From assembly GCA_035533755.1 (NCBI GenBank), contig DATLTC010000038.1, positions 1 through 56,178 on the forward strand: a DNA stretch of 56,178 bases, written 5' to 3'. The notes below the pieces were generated by a model, which was given only the letters and a program-made list of their open reading frames with translations, did no database searches and was not told the origin of the DNA. Within the stretch, counting starts at the first letter, position 1, and every line of letters starts with the position of its first letter. Of the stretch, positions 17,177 to 25,178 are shown in pieces. This DNA is from Gemmatimonadaceae bacterium. GTDB taxonomy: Bacteria > Gemmatimonadota > Gemmatimonadetes > Gemmatimonadales > Gemmatimonadaceae. A program made the position numbers and the translations under genes.

Positions 17177-18292
17177 ATGCCCCCGCCCGACCTCCATAAC
17201 TTCCTGCACCACTGGCAGGACGAAGCCGACGCGGCCTTCCTGTACCGCATCCTGGCCGGATTCGAGCACGACCCCAAGAAGAAGCACATCTATCTCGAGC
17301 TGGCCAACGTGGAAGACCGGCACACCGAGATCTGGGAGCGCTTGCTCACCGAGAACGGACGGCCTCCCGGCACGTTCCGCCCCACCGCGCGTACGCGGCT
17401 CCTGGCGCTGTTGGGCCGTTGGCTCGGCCCCGGGTTCCTGCTCCCGATGCTGCTCGCCGAGGAAGGACGCGAGGTCAAAGGGTACCTCAACATGCACCGC
17501 GGCACCGCCGTGGGAGCGCCCGGCAAGGAAGAGTCGCTCACGCTGGCGCGGGAGAGCGCCGGGCACGCGAGCACGCTCGGCACGATGGCCGGCCGCGAGG
17601 GCGAGCCCTGGCACCGCACCGAGTCGGGCGGCTTCCTGCGCAACGTCGTGTACGGCTTCAACGACGGCCTCACCGCCAACTTCGGGCTCGTGGCCGGCGT
17701 CATCGGCGCCTCGGCCGCCGACCAATCGCACGCGGTGATCGTGGCCGGCGTGGCCGGCCTCATCGCCGACTCGTTGTCCATGGGGTCGAGCGGGTACCTG
17801 GCGGCCAAGAGCGAGCAGGAGGTGTACGCCCACGAGATCGCGATGGAGCGCGACGAGATCGCGCTCATGCCCGAGGTCGAGCGCGATGAGCTGGCCCTGA
17901 TCTACCAGGCCAAGGGCATGGACGCGCAGGCGGCGCACGCCCTGGCCACCGAGGTGATGGCCGATCCGGAGCGCATGCTCGACGAGCAGGTCCAGGAGGA
18001 GTTGGGGATCGGGGATCGGGCCATGTCCCCGCTGCGCGAGGGGTGGGTGACGGGAACAGCCACGGCCATCGGCGCGTTCATCCCCGTGGCGCCCTTCCTC
18101 ATCTGGTCGGGCACCACCGCCATCGTCGTCTCGTTCGGCATCTCGATGCTCTCGCACTGGGTGGTGGGCGCGGCGCGGTCGGTGTTCACGGGCCGCAGCG
18201 TATTCCGGTCGGGCATCGACATGTTCGTGGTCGGGCTCGGAGTGGCCGCGGCGGGGTATTTCGTGGGTGCGTGGATCGGCCACCTCCTCTAG
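17177..18292 (+). CDS. Er-VIT (erythrin-VIT1) iron/manganese transporter, MbfA-like
   Basis: Membrane metal transporter joining a ferritin-like (rubrerythrin) domain to a VIT1/CCC1 domain, 371 residues. Residues 1-140 hold ferritin-like helices with Glu-Asp-Arg-His and a second Glu-Ser-Ala-Gly-His ligand motif. Residues 150-371 are the VIT1 domain with Asn-Asp-Gly-Leu-Thr-Ala-Asn-Phe-Gly-Leu-Val-Ala-Gly and Ser-Met-Gly-Ser-Ser-Gly-Tyr-Leu. A cytoplasmic Glu-rich metal-binding helix pair lies between the TM segments (Glu-Arg-Asp-Glu-Ile-Ala and neighbours). Characterised MbfA proteins export iron and protect against iron/peroxide stress. No Irr/Fur box is evident upstream; the 8-base repeat region is instead. 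Confidence 0.9.
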   Translation: MPPPDLHNFLHHWQDEADAAFLYRILAGFEHDPKKKHIYLELANVEDRHTEIWERLLTENGRPPGTFRPTARTRLLALLGRWLGPGFLLPMLLAEEGREVKGYLNMHRGTAVGAPGKEESLTLARESAGHASTLGTMAGREGEPWHRTESGGFLRNVVYGFNDGLTANFGLVAGVIGASAADQSHAVIVAGVAGLIADSLSMGSSGYLAAKSEQEVYAHEIAMERDEIALMPEVERDELALIYQAKGMDAQAAHALATEVMADPERMLDEQVQEELGIGDRAMSPLREGWVTGTATAIGAFIPVAPFLIWSGTTAIVVSFGISMLSHWVVGAARSVFTGRSVFRSGIDMFVVGLGVAAAGYFVGAWIGHLL

Positions 18293-18309
18293 CACTACAT
18301 TTATCCCGC

Positions 18310-18822
18310 ATGAAGCGCATCGGAACGATCGTCGCGATGTTGGCCATCGCCGCCTCCACCGCGTCGGCGCAGGGCGGATTGTCGGCCGGCCACCTCGGCG
18401 CCGCGTTCGGCGTGAGCGTTCCTACCGGCTCGCTCGCCAGGTCGTACAGCTCGGGGTTCAACCTGGCCGGCGTCGCCGAGTACCAGGCGCCCGGACAGGT
18501 GATGAGCGTGCGAGGCGAGCTGTTCTACGAGCGGTTCCCCTCCAAGGCGGGAACGGCCGACGGACACGCCAGCCAGACGGCGGCCGGCATCATCAATGCG
18601 GTGTATCATTTCCAGGGCTCGTCGTTCCACCCGTATCTGATCGGCGGCATGGGGTTGTACAAGGTCACGGGAAACGGCGCCAAGCCCGGCTTCAACGGCG
18701 GCGTGGGCATCCAGATTCCGCTCACCGGAATGACCGCTTACTTCGAAGTCCGGTTGCACAAGGTGCTCACGGATGGTAGTTCCTATGTCACCCTGCCCGT
18801 CACCTTCGGGCTGAGCTTCTAG
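18310..18822 (+). CDS. small outer-membrane beta-barrel-like protein
   Basis: Exported protein of 170 residues. A clear signal peptide ends at Ala-Ser-Ala-Gln. Alternating hydrophobic/polar strands follow, with Gly/Tyr/Phe-rich segments, and the protein ends in Phe-Gly-Leu-Ser-Phe, the aromatic C-terminus typical of outer-membrane barrels (BamA signal). It resembles the 'outer membrane beta-barrel domain' proteins common in this type of genome. It lies 17 bases after the Er-VIT stop and 13 bases before the phosphopantetheinyl transferase start, so all three are probably co-transcribed. Specific function unknown. Confidence 0.75.
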   Translation: MKRIGTIVAMLAIAASTASAQGGLSAGHLGAAFGVSVPTGSLARSYSSGFNLAGVAEYQAPGQVMSVRGELFYERFPSKAGTADGHASQTAAGIINAVYHFQGSSFHPYLIGGMGLYKVTGNGAKPGFNGGVGIQIPLTGMTAYFEVRLHKVLTDGSSYVTLPVTFGLSF

Positions 18823-18835
18823 TAGCGGATCGCCA

Positions 18836-19567
18836 ATGTCACCCAGCGCACAAACTCCCGCGTCCCTGAAGGGCAACGACATCCACGTGTGGCACGCCAC
18901 CCTGGCCGCCACGCCCGAGAACCTCGCCGGCGCAGCGCAGATGCTGCCGGCCGCGGAGCGCGAGAAGACGGCGCTCGTGGGGAGCGAGGCGCAGCGGGCG
19001 CGCCTCACCCTCTCCCGCGCCTGGGTGCGGGGGATCCTCGCCAAGTACCTCAGCCAGCCGGCGTCCGAGATCGCCATCCGCCGTTCCGCGCGCGGCAAGC
19101 CGCAGGTGGTGGCGGGCAACAATGACCAGCCGCTGCAGTTCAGCGTCTCGCATTCCGCCGATCACATGCTCGTGGCGGTCACGCGGGGCGACGACGTGGG
19201 CGTGGATCTCGAGCGGATGACGCGTCTGGCCGACGTGGAGCGAATCGCGGCCCGCTTCTTCGCCCGCGGCGAGTACGACGCCTTGCTCGCCCTCCCACCC
19301 GACCAGCGCGCCGACGCGTTCTTCCGTGCCTGGGTGCGCAAGGAGTCGGTGGTCAAGGCGCTGGGCACCGGCATCGCCACGGCGTTCGACGCGTTCAGCG
19401 TGACGCTGGGCAAGGAACCGCAGCACGAGATCGACGTCACCGGCATCACCGGCATCGATCGACAGCGGCTGTGGGTGCGGCTGGTGGACATCGGCCGCGT
19501 GGACTACATCGCGGCGGTGGCGTTCGGCCACCCTGACGCCAAGGTCCACTATTCCGAGTGGACCTGA
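18836..19567 (+). CDS. 4'-phosphopantetheinyl transferase (Sfp-like)
   Basis: Transfers the phosphopantetheine arm of CoA to a serine of a carrier protein (acyl, peptidyl or aryl carrier). 243 residues, the Sfp two-lobed size. The two family motifs are present: Val-Gly-Val-Asp-Leu-Glu (magnesium-binding Asp and Glu) near residue 120 and Phe-x-x-Trp-Val-Arg-Lys-Glu-Ser-Val-Val-Lys-Ala near residue 162. No polyketide or non-ribosomal-peptide gene is in the window, so it may serve fatty-acid or distant secondary-metabolite carrier proteins. Last gene of the plus-strand run, convergent with leuS 9 bases away. Confidence 0.9.
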   Translation: MSPSAQTPASLKGNDIHVWHATLAATPENLAGAAQMLPAAEREKTALVGSEAQRARLTLSRAWVRGILAKYLSQPASEIAIRRSARGKPQVVAGNNDQPLQFSVSHSADHMLVAVTRGDDVGVDLERMTRLADVERIAARFFARGEYDALLALPPDQRADAFFRAWVRKESVVKALGTGIATAFDAFSVTLGKEPQHEIDVTGITGIDRQRLWVRLVDIGRVDYIAAVAFGHPDAKVHYSEWT

Positions 19568-19578
19568 GCGCCGGCGCT
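19567..19578. terminator. 12-base palindrome over convergent stops (PPTase/leuS)
   Basis: AGCGCCGGCGCT is a perfect palindrome spanning the whole gap between the PPTase stop (its A at 19567) and the leuS stop. It has no T-run, so it is at best a weak bidirectional terminator. Confidence 0.3.
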
Positions 19579-22084
19579 AGACGACCAGATTGAGCAGGCG
19601 GTTCTTCACGTAGATCACCTTGCGCGGTGATCCGGTGACGAACTTGGCGATCGTCGGCTCGGCGAGCGCCGCTTCCAGCGCCGCGGCCTGCTCGGCATCC
19701 ATGGGCACCTGCACGGTGCCGCGCGTCTTCCCGTTCACCTGCACCGCCACCGTCACCGAGTCCTCGGCGGCGAGCTGCGCGTCGAACGCGGGCCATCCGT
19801 CGTCGAACACGCTGCGATCGTGGCCGAGCATCTCCCACAGCTCCTCGGCCACGTGCGGCGCGAACGGCGCCACGAGCTGCACCAGCGGCTCCACCTCGTT
19901 CACGTGCGGCACGCGGTCGTGGGCGCGGAGCACGTTCACGCACTCCATCATCGCCGCGATCGCCGTGTTGTAGCTCAGCGCCACGATGTCGTCGGTCACC
20001 TTGCGGATGGTCTGGTGCACCTTGCGCAGCACGGTCGCCTCGGGATCGCCGGCCCGCACCGCCTCGTGGGCCGACGTCCACAGCCGATCGAGGAACCGCC
20101 GCACGCCGGAGATGCTCTGGTCGCGGAAGTCCCCGCCCTCCTCGTACGGGCCCAGGAACATGAGGTACGTGCGGAACGAGTCGGCACCCCAGCGCTCCAC
20201 GTACTCGTCGGGGTTCACCACGTTGCCGCGGCTCTTCGACATCTTGGCCCCTTCGCGCACGATCGTGCCGTGGGCCCGGAACCGCGTGAACGGCTCCTCG
20301 AACGCCAGCAGGCCGGCGTCGTGCAGCACCATGGTGATGAAGCGCGAGTACAGCAGGTGCAGCACGGCGTGCTCGTTGCCGCCGATGTACGAGTTCACCG
20401 GCAGCCAGCGCCGGGTGATCTCGGGGTCGAAGGCCACGTCATCGCGGTCGGCGCTGGGATAGCGCAGGAAGTACCACGAGCTGTCGAGGAAGGTGTCCGA
20501 CACGTCGGTCTCGCGGCGGGCCGGCCGGCCGCACGTGGGGCACGCCACGCGGTACCACGCCTCGTCCCGCGCCAGCGGCGAGATGCCGGAGTCGTCGGGC
20601 TTGAAGTCCTCGAGCACCGGCAGCACCACCGGCAGATCCTGCTCCGGCACCGGCACCGGCCCGCACGCTTCGCAATAGATGATCGGGATCGGGGGACCCC
20701 AGTACCGCTGCCGCGAGATGCACCAGTCGTGCAACCGGTAGTTCACCACCGGCTTCGCCGCGCCCCGGTCGGCCAGCCAGGCCACGATCGCGTGCTTGGC
20801 CTCGGGGACGGTGAGTCCGTTGAACTGCCCGGAGTTGACGAGCACGCCGGCCACGTTGTCGGTGAACGCCGCGTCCATCGGCGCCGCCGTCTCGTGCCCG
20901 TCGCGCCCCACCACGCGAACGATCGGCAGCCCGAACCTGAGCGCGAACTCGTGATCCCGCTCGTCGTGCCCGGGCACGGCCATGATCGCCCCGGTGCCGT
21001 ATTCCATCAGCACGTAGTCGGCAATCCACACCGGCATCAGCGCGCCCGTGGCCGGGTTGATCGCGTATGAACCGGTGAACACGCCCGTCTTGTCCTTGTT
21101 CACCTTGCGCGTCACGATGTCCTGCTTGGCCGACGCCGCGCGGTAGGCCTCGACGTCGCCGCGCTGCTCGTCGGTGGTGAGCTGCTCGACCAGCGGATGC
21201 TCGGGGGCCACGACGAGGAACGTCGCGCCGAAGATCGTGTCGGCCCGCGTGGTGAACACGCGGATCTCCACCGGCGTCGAGATCACCTCGCCGCTCAGCC
21301 CGCCCCCGCTCACCGTGGCGCTGCCCGCGAATTCCATCAGGTCCTGCACGCCGAACGCCAGTTCCGCGCCCTCCGACTTGCCGATCCAGTTCCGCTGCGC
21401 CGACTTCGTGCTCTCCGACCAATCGAGCGTGTCGAGGTTGCCGAGCAGCCGGCCCGCGTAGTCGGTGATCCGGAAGAACCACTGCTCCAGGAATCGCTGT
21501 TCCACCTTGGTGCCGCACCGCTCGCACTCGCCGTTCACCACCTGCTCGTTGGCCAGCACCGTCTTGTCGAACGGACACCAGTTCACGGCGGCCGCCTTCT
21601 TGTAAGCCAGCCCGCGCTTGTAGAGCTGGATGAACAGCCACTGCGTCCACTTGTAGTACGCGGCGTCGGTGGTGGACAGCTCGTAGCGCCAATCCACCAT
21701 CAGCCCCGAGCGGCGCAGCTGGCGCCGGAAGTTGGCGATGTTGCGCGGAATCAACTCGAGCGGATGCACCCCCACCTTCAGCGCGTAGTTCTCAGAGTGG
21801 ATGCCGAACGCATCGTAGCCCAGCGGCTCGAACACCGTGTGGCCGCGCATTCGCTGATAGCGCCCGTGGATGTCGTTGCCCGTGAACGCGAACAGGTTCC
21901 CCACGTGCAGCCCCTCGGCCGAGGGGTAGGGGAACATCATGAGCGTGTAGTACGGGCGCGGCCCCGCGAGATCGGTGCGATTCGTGCCGCGCTCGTCCCA
22001 ACGCGCCTGCCACTTCCGTTCGACCACGGAAGGGTCATACGCGGCCGGGAGATCGGCCGTGGGCGAATGGTTCGAGTCAGTCAT
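19577..22084 (-). CDS. leuS: leucyl-tRNA synthetase
   Basis: Charges tRNA-Leu. 835 residues, class I synthetase. The HIGH-equivalent HVGN lies at residues 60-63 after Tyr-Pro-Ser-Ala-Glu-Gly-Leu. The KMSKS loop (Lys-Met-Ser-Lys-Ser-Arg-Gly-Asn-Val) is near residue 613, and the CP1 editing domain and a Cys-x-x-Cys zinc site pair lie between. The C-terminal anticodon-binding and Leu-specific domains are complete. I chose the ATG at 22084 because Met-Thr-Asp-Ser-Asn leads into the usual Tyr-Asp-Pro-x-x-Val-Glu-x-Lys-Trp start; upstream frame is Arg-rich and not family-like. Confidence 0.97.
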   Translation of the reverse strand: MTDSNHSPTADLPAAYDPSVVERKWQARWDERGTNRTDLAGPRPYYTLMMFPYPSAEGLHVGNLFAFTGNDIHGRYQRMRGHTVFEPLGYDAFGIHSENYALKVGVHPLELIPRNIANFRRQLRRSGLMVDWRYELSTTDAAYYKWTQWLFIQLYKRGLAYKKAAAVNWCPFDKTVLANEQVVNGECERCGTKVEQRFLEQWFFRITDYAGRLLGNLDTLDWSESTKSAQRNWIGKSEGAELAFGVQDLMEFAGSATVSGGGLSGEVISTPVEIRVFTTRADTIFGATFLVVAPEHPLVEQLTTDEQRGDVEAYRAASAKQDIVTRKVNKDKTGVFTGSYAINPATGALMPVWIADYVLMEYGTGAIMAVPGHDERDHEFALRFGLPIVRVVGRDGHETAAPMDAAFTDNVAGVLVNSGQFNGLTVPEAKHAIVAWLADRGAAKPVVNYRLHDWCISRQRYWGPPIPIIYCEACGPVPVPEQDLPVVLPVLEDFKPDDSGISPLARDEAWYRVACPTCGRPARRETDVSDTFLDSSWYFLRYPSADRDDVAFDPEITRRWLPVNSYIGGNEHAVLHLLYSRFITMVLHDAGLLAFEEPFTRFRAHGTIVREGAKMSKSRGNVVNPDEYVERWGADSFRTYLMFLGPYEEGGDFRDQSISGVRRFLDRLWTSAHEAVRAGDPEATVLRKVHQTIRKVTDDIVALSYNTAIAAMMECVNVLRAHDRVPHVNEVEPLVQLVAPFAPHVAEELWEMLGHDRSVFDDGWPAFDAQLAAEDSVTVAVQVNGKTRGTVQVPMDAEQAAALEAALAEPTIAKFVTGSPRKVIYVKNRLLNLVV

Positions 22085-22162
22085 GCGTTTGGGGTGGCGC
22101 GTCAGGCACTCGCGACGGCGGAACCGGACCCGCGCCAAAGGGCAATTGCCGAGTGATTCCGC

Positions 22163-22190
22163 AATTTACTTGGCCCCAGGAGGCAAACAA
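22163..22190 (-). promoter_or_regulatory. candidate sigma70-type promoter of leuS
   Basis: On the minus strand TTGTTT and TAAATT are separated by 16 bases and lie about 80 bases before the leuS start. This is a motif match only. Nothing else recognisable is in the 165-base divergent gap. Confidence 0.3.
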
Positions 22191-22249
22191 GCCAGATTGG
22201 TGACGGTGCCCGGCGCGGGGCACCACCTGCCGCCACGTTCCTGCCCCCG

Positions 22250-24088
22250 ATGCCGCCCACGCTTCCGCCCGCACCCACCGCGACCTCCCCAAAACCCTTC
22301 GCCACCTCGGCGAGCGCGCTCTCCATGCGGCTCGTGCCGCTCTCGGCGCTTGCCGCGGCCATCATCCTGATCCCCCTGGCGATGTTCGCCAACCGCGAGA
22401 TGGCGCGGTCGCTCCGCGCCCAGGCGGATTCCCGCCTGGCCACGGTGGCCAGGCGCTACGCGGCCCTCACCCTGGCGGTGGCGGCGGAACGACCCGGCGC
22501 CGCCGGCCCGGCCAGCCTCGCGGCCGACTCCGTGCTGCGGTCCACGCTCCAGGGGGTGTTCGCCACCGGTTCGGTGTCGGAGATCGGGGTGGAGCTGGCC
22601 GATTCCTCCGGCAAGGTGCTGATCGCCTCGCGCAACGCCACCAGCGACGACCTCCGCGCGTTTGCCGGCGCCGTCCGCATGCCCGGCGACACCGCGTTCA
22701 CGTACGTCGGATCGCGGGGCCCCGAACGGGGCGCGCTGGCCACGGCCAACCTGGGCCAGTGGGTGATTCTGGCGCACGAGACCGTGGTCGACGCCGACGC
22801 CACCTACCGGCAGGTGCGCGCCTTCCTGGTCGGGCTGGCCGCGTTCCTGTTCGCGATCATGGTCGGCATCGGATTCGTGGTGGACCGGCTGGTGAACCGG
22901 CGCATCCGGCAGCCGGCCATGGAACTGGCCGCCCTCGCCGAAGCGGTGGCGGCCGGCGATCTCACGGTGCGGGTGACCGGCGTACGGTCCACCGACGAGA
23001 TCGAGCGGCTCGCCCGCGCCCTCGCCAAGATGGTGAGCGAACTCGGCAGGCTGGCCCGCGCGCTCACCGATTCGGCGCACGAGACGGCCACCATGTCGTC
23101 CCAGATCACGACCAGCTCCGAGGAGATGTCCAGCTCCGCCGGCCAGATCGCCCACACGGCCAGCGATCTGAGCACCCAATCCGGCGCCATGGCGGAGTCC
23201 ATCCAGTCCCTGGCCGCCGCAGCCGTGAACCTGGGGCCGTTGGCCGCCCGCATGGACGCCGGCGCCCACGAGGGCGTTGCCCGCAACGCGCGGCTCCGCG
23301 ATCTGGCGCTCGAGAACCGCCGCCAGATGGACGACAGCACCGGCGCCCTTGCCGCCCTCACCGACGACGTCGCCGCCAGCGCCGCCGCGGTGCGCGCCCT
23401 GGTGGACGCGTCGCAGGAGATCCGCACCTTCGTCACGCTGGTACAGTCGCTGGCCCGCCATTCCAAGCTGCTCGCCCTCAACGCTGCCATGGAGGCGGCC
23501 CGCGCCGGCGAGCAGGGCGAGGGATTCTCCGTGGTCGCCGCCGAAGTGCGCCGCCTGTCGACCATGTCGTCGGACGCGGCCGAGCGCACGCAGCGCGTGG
23601 TGGCCGACGTGCTGGCCGGCGTGGAGCGCTCCAGCGAGAGCATGGACCGGATGGCCGCCACGGCGCGCGACGTGCGGCGCGCCACCGAGCAGGGTTCCGC
23701 CTCGTTCCGCCAGCTCGAGACCAGCGTGGCGGAGCTCGAGGCATGGACATCGTCCATCGAACTGGCCGCGGCCAGCACCAACACCGTGGTCCGCGAGATC
23801 ACCGACCGCCTGGACGCGATCGCCCGCGGCACCGAGACGTTCGCCGCCGCCATGCAGCAGGTGGCCGCGGCCAGCGAGCAGCAGAGCGCCAGCACCGAGG
23901 AGATCGCCGCCGCGGCGGGCACGATGGCGCACGCCGCCGAACGGCTGGCCAGACTCGTGTCCAACCTGCGGATCGGCGACGCGCGGCCGAGCGGCGAGAC
24001 GCGCACCGGCCGCGCGAGCGGCCCCGCGCCGGCGCGCACCAGCGGCGCCACCAGCGGCGCCACCAGCGGCGCCTCGGTGCTGCGCTGA
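22250..24088 (+). CDS. methyl-accepting chemotaxis protein
   Basis: Transmembrane chemoreceptor, 612 residues. TM1 (about 30-50), a short periplasmic sensor (about 50-195) of unrecognised type, TM2 (about 198-220), a HAMP domain (Asp-Leu-Thr-Val-Arg-Val near 245), and a long signalling coiled coil. The hairpin tip is ALNAAMEAARAGEQGEGFSV, diagnostic of MCPs. The C-terminal tail is a low-complexity Ser-Gly-Ala-Thr repeat and has no NWETF-type CheR-binding pentapeptide. No other che gene is in the window. The start at 22250 gives a Pro-rich N-tail; the internal ATG at residue 26 (22325), just before TM1, is an alternative. Confidence 0.92.
   Translation: MPPTLPPAPTATSPKPFATSASALSMRLVPLSALAAAIILIPLAMFANREMARSLRAQADSRLATVARRYAALTLAVAAERPGAAGPASLAADSVLRSTLQGVFATGSVSEIGVELADSSGKVLIASRNATSDDLRAFAGAVRMPGDTAFTYVGSRGPERGALATANLGQWVILAHETVVDADATYRQVRAFLVGLAAFLFAIMVGIGFVVDRLVNRRIRQPAMELAALAEAVAAGDLTVRVTGVRSTDEIERLARALAKMVSELGRLARALTDSAHETATMSSQITTSSEEMSSSAGQIAHTASDLSTQSGAMAESIQSLAAAAVNLGPLAARMDAGAHEGVARNARLRDLALENRRQMDDSTGALAALTDDVAASAAAVRALVDASQEIRTFVTLVQSLARHSKLLALNAAMEAARAGEQGEGFSVVAAEVRRLSTMSSDAAERTQRVVADVLAGVERSSESMDRMAATARDVRRATEQGSASFRQLETSVAELEAWTSSIELAAASTNTVVREITDRLDAIARGTETFAAAMQQVAAASEQQSASTEEIAAAAGTMAHAAERLARLVSNLRIGDARPSGETRTGRASGPAPARTSGATSGATSGASVLR
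24038..24073 (+). repeat. 12-base tandem repeat in the MCP 3' end (3 copies)
   Basis: Three perfect copies of ACCAGCGGCGCC encode Thr-Ser-Gly-Ala repeats in the receptor's C-terminal tail. Probably slippage-prone. Confidence 0.9.
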
Positions 24089-24101
24089 CCGGCTAGCGCA
24101 G
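24080..24101. terminator. hairpin spanning two convergent stop codons
   Basis: A 7-bp perfect stem (CTGCGCT with AGCGCAG) around an 8-base loop contains both the chemoreceptor stop and the aminotransferase stop. No T-run follows on either strand, so it is a weak terminator candidate. Confidence 0.35.
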
Positions 24102-25178
24102 GGCGCGGATCACGCGCCCCATCACGTCGAGCAGGACCTCGAGGCCCTGCACGGTGTGATCGCCCATGTGGCCCACGCGCACCGTGGTCTTGCGCAGCTC
24201 GTCATGGCCCGGCCCGATCACGTAGCCCTGCTCGTTGAGCGTGCGCACCACCGCCTCGGGATGGTCGCAGAGCAGGCAGGTGACCGTGGGCGAGCGCGCG
24301 CCGTCGCGGGCCAGCACGTCCACGCCCAGGCCGGCGTTGGGCAGCCCCTCGGCCCAATCCCAGCAGGCGCGCGCCATGCGCGCGTGCCGCTCGAACCGCG
24401 CCCCCAGGCCCTCGAGCTCGATGTCCGCCAGTTGGCGATCGAGCGCGTACAGCAGCGGAATGGGCGGCGTGGTGGGGCTCTGCGCCTTGTGCCAGAAATC
24501 GTCGTAGCGCGCGAGATCGAGCGCGTACCCGCGGTCGAACAACCCCCGCGCGCGATTGAGCAGACGCTCCGACGCGGCCACGAACGCCAGGCCCGGGGGC
24601 AGCGCCAGCGCCTTCTGCGATCCCGTGAACACGAGGTCGGCGCCCCAGGCGTCCATCTCCACCGGCATCGCCCCCACGCTCGTCACCCCGTCCACGAGCA
24701 GCATCGCGCTCGACGCCTCGTGCACCACGCGCGCGATGCCGGCCACGTCGCTGAGCGCGCCGGTGGACGTCTCCGAATGCACCACCGTCACCGTGTCGTA
24801 CGTGCCGTGCTCGAGCGCCAGCCGCACCTGCTCCGGCGACACCGTCTCCCCCGGCTCGGCGATCACCCGCGTCACGTCGCGCCCGGTGAGCTCGGCGATC
24901 TCGGCGAACCGTTCGCCGAACGCGCCGCACACCAGCGCCAGCACCCGGTCGATGCTCCCGCACCGCACCGCCATCTCCATCGCCGCCGTGGCCGATCCGC
25001 CCACCACGTACACCGGCCGCGCGGTGCCGAACAGCGGATGCAGCCGTCCGTGGATCGTGCGCATGAGCAGTTCCATGGCGGCGCTGCGGTGCGAGATCAT
25101 CGGATGGCACATCGCCTCCAACACCTCGGGGCGCACCTGCGTGGGGCCGGGCAGGAAGAACCGCTCGTCGCCCATCAT
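24093..25178 (-). CDS. class V aminotransferase (serine-pyruvate / alanine-glyoxylate type)
   Basis: PLP aminotransferase of 361 residues. Landmarks: Phe-Leu-Pro-Gly-Pro-Thr-Gln-Val at the N-terminus, Met-Ile-Ser-His-Arg-Ser, Val-Asp-Gly-Val-Thr-Ser-Val-Gly-Ala, and the PLP-lysine Gly-Ser-Gln-Lys-Ala-Leu-Ala-Leu-Pro-Pro-Gly. Likely reactions are alanine-glyoxylate or serine-pyruvate transamination; the phosphoserine type is less likely without its motifs. Its start overlaps the stop of the channel gene (ATGA, 25175-25178), so it is translated from the same message. A second Met follows immediately (25175). Confidence 0.87.
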   Translation of the reverse strand: MMGDERFFLPGPTQVRPEVLEAMCHPMISHRSAAMELLMRTIHGRLHPLFGTARPVYVVGGSATAAMEMAVRCGSIDRVLALVCGAFGERFAEIAELTGRDVTRVIAEPGETVSPEQVRLALEHGTYDTVTVVHSETSTGALSDVAGIARVVHEASSAMLLVDGVTSVGAMPVEMDAWGADLVFTGSQKALALPPGLAFVAASERLLNRARGLFDRGYALDLARYDDFWHKAQSPTTPPIPLLYALDRQLADIELEGLGARFERHARMARACWDWAEGLPNAGLGVDVLARDGARSPTVTCLLCDHPEAVVRTLNEQGYVIGPGHDELRKTTVRVGHMGDHTVQGLEVLLDVMGRVIRALR

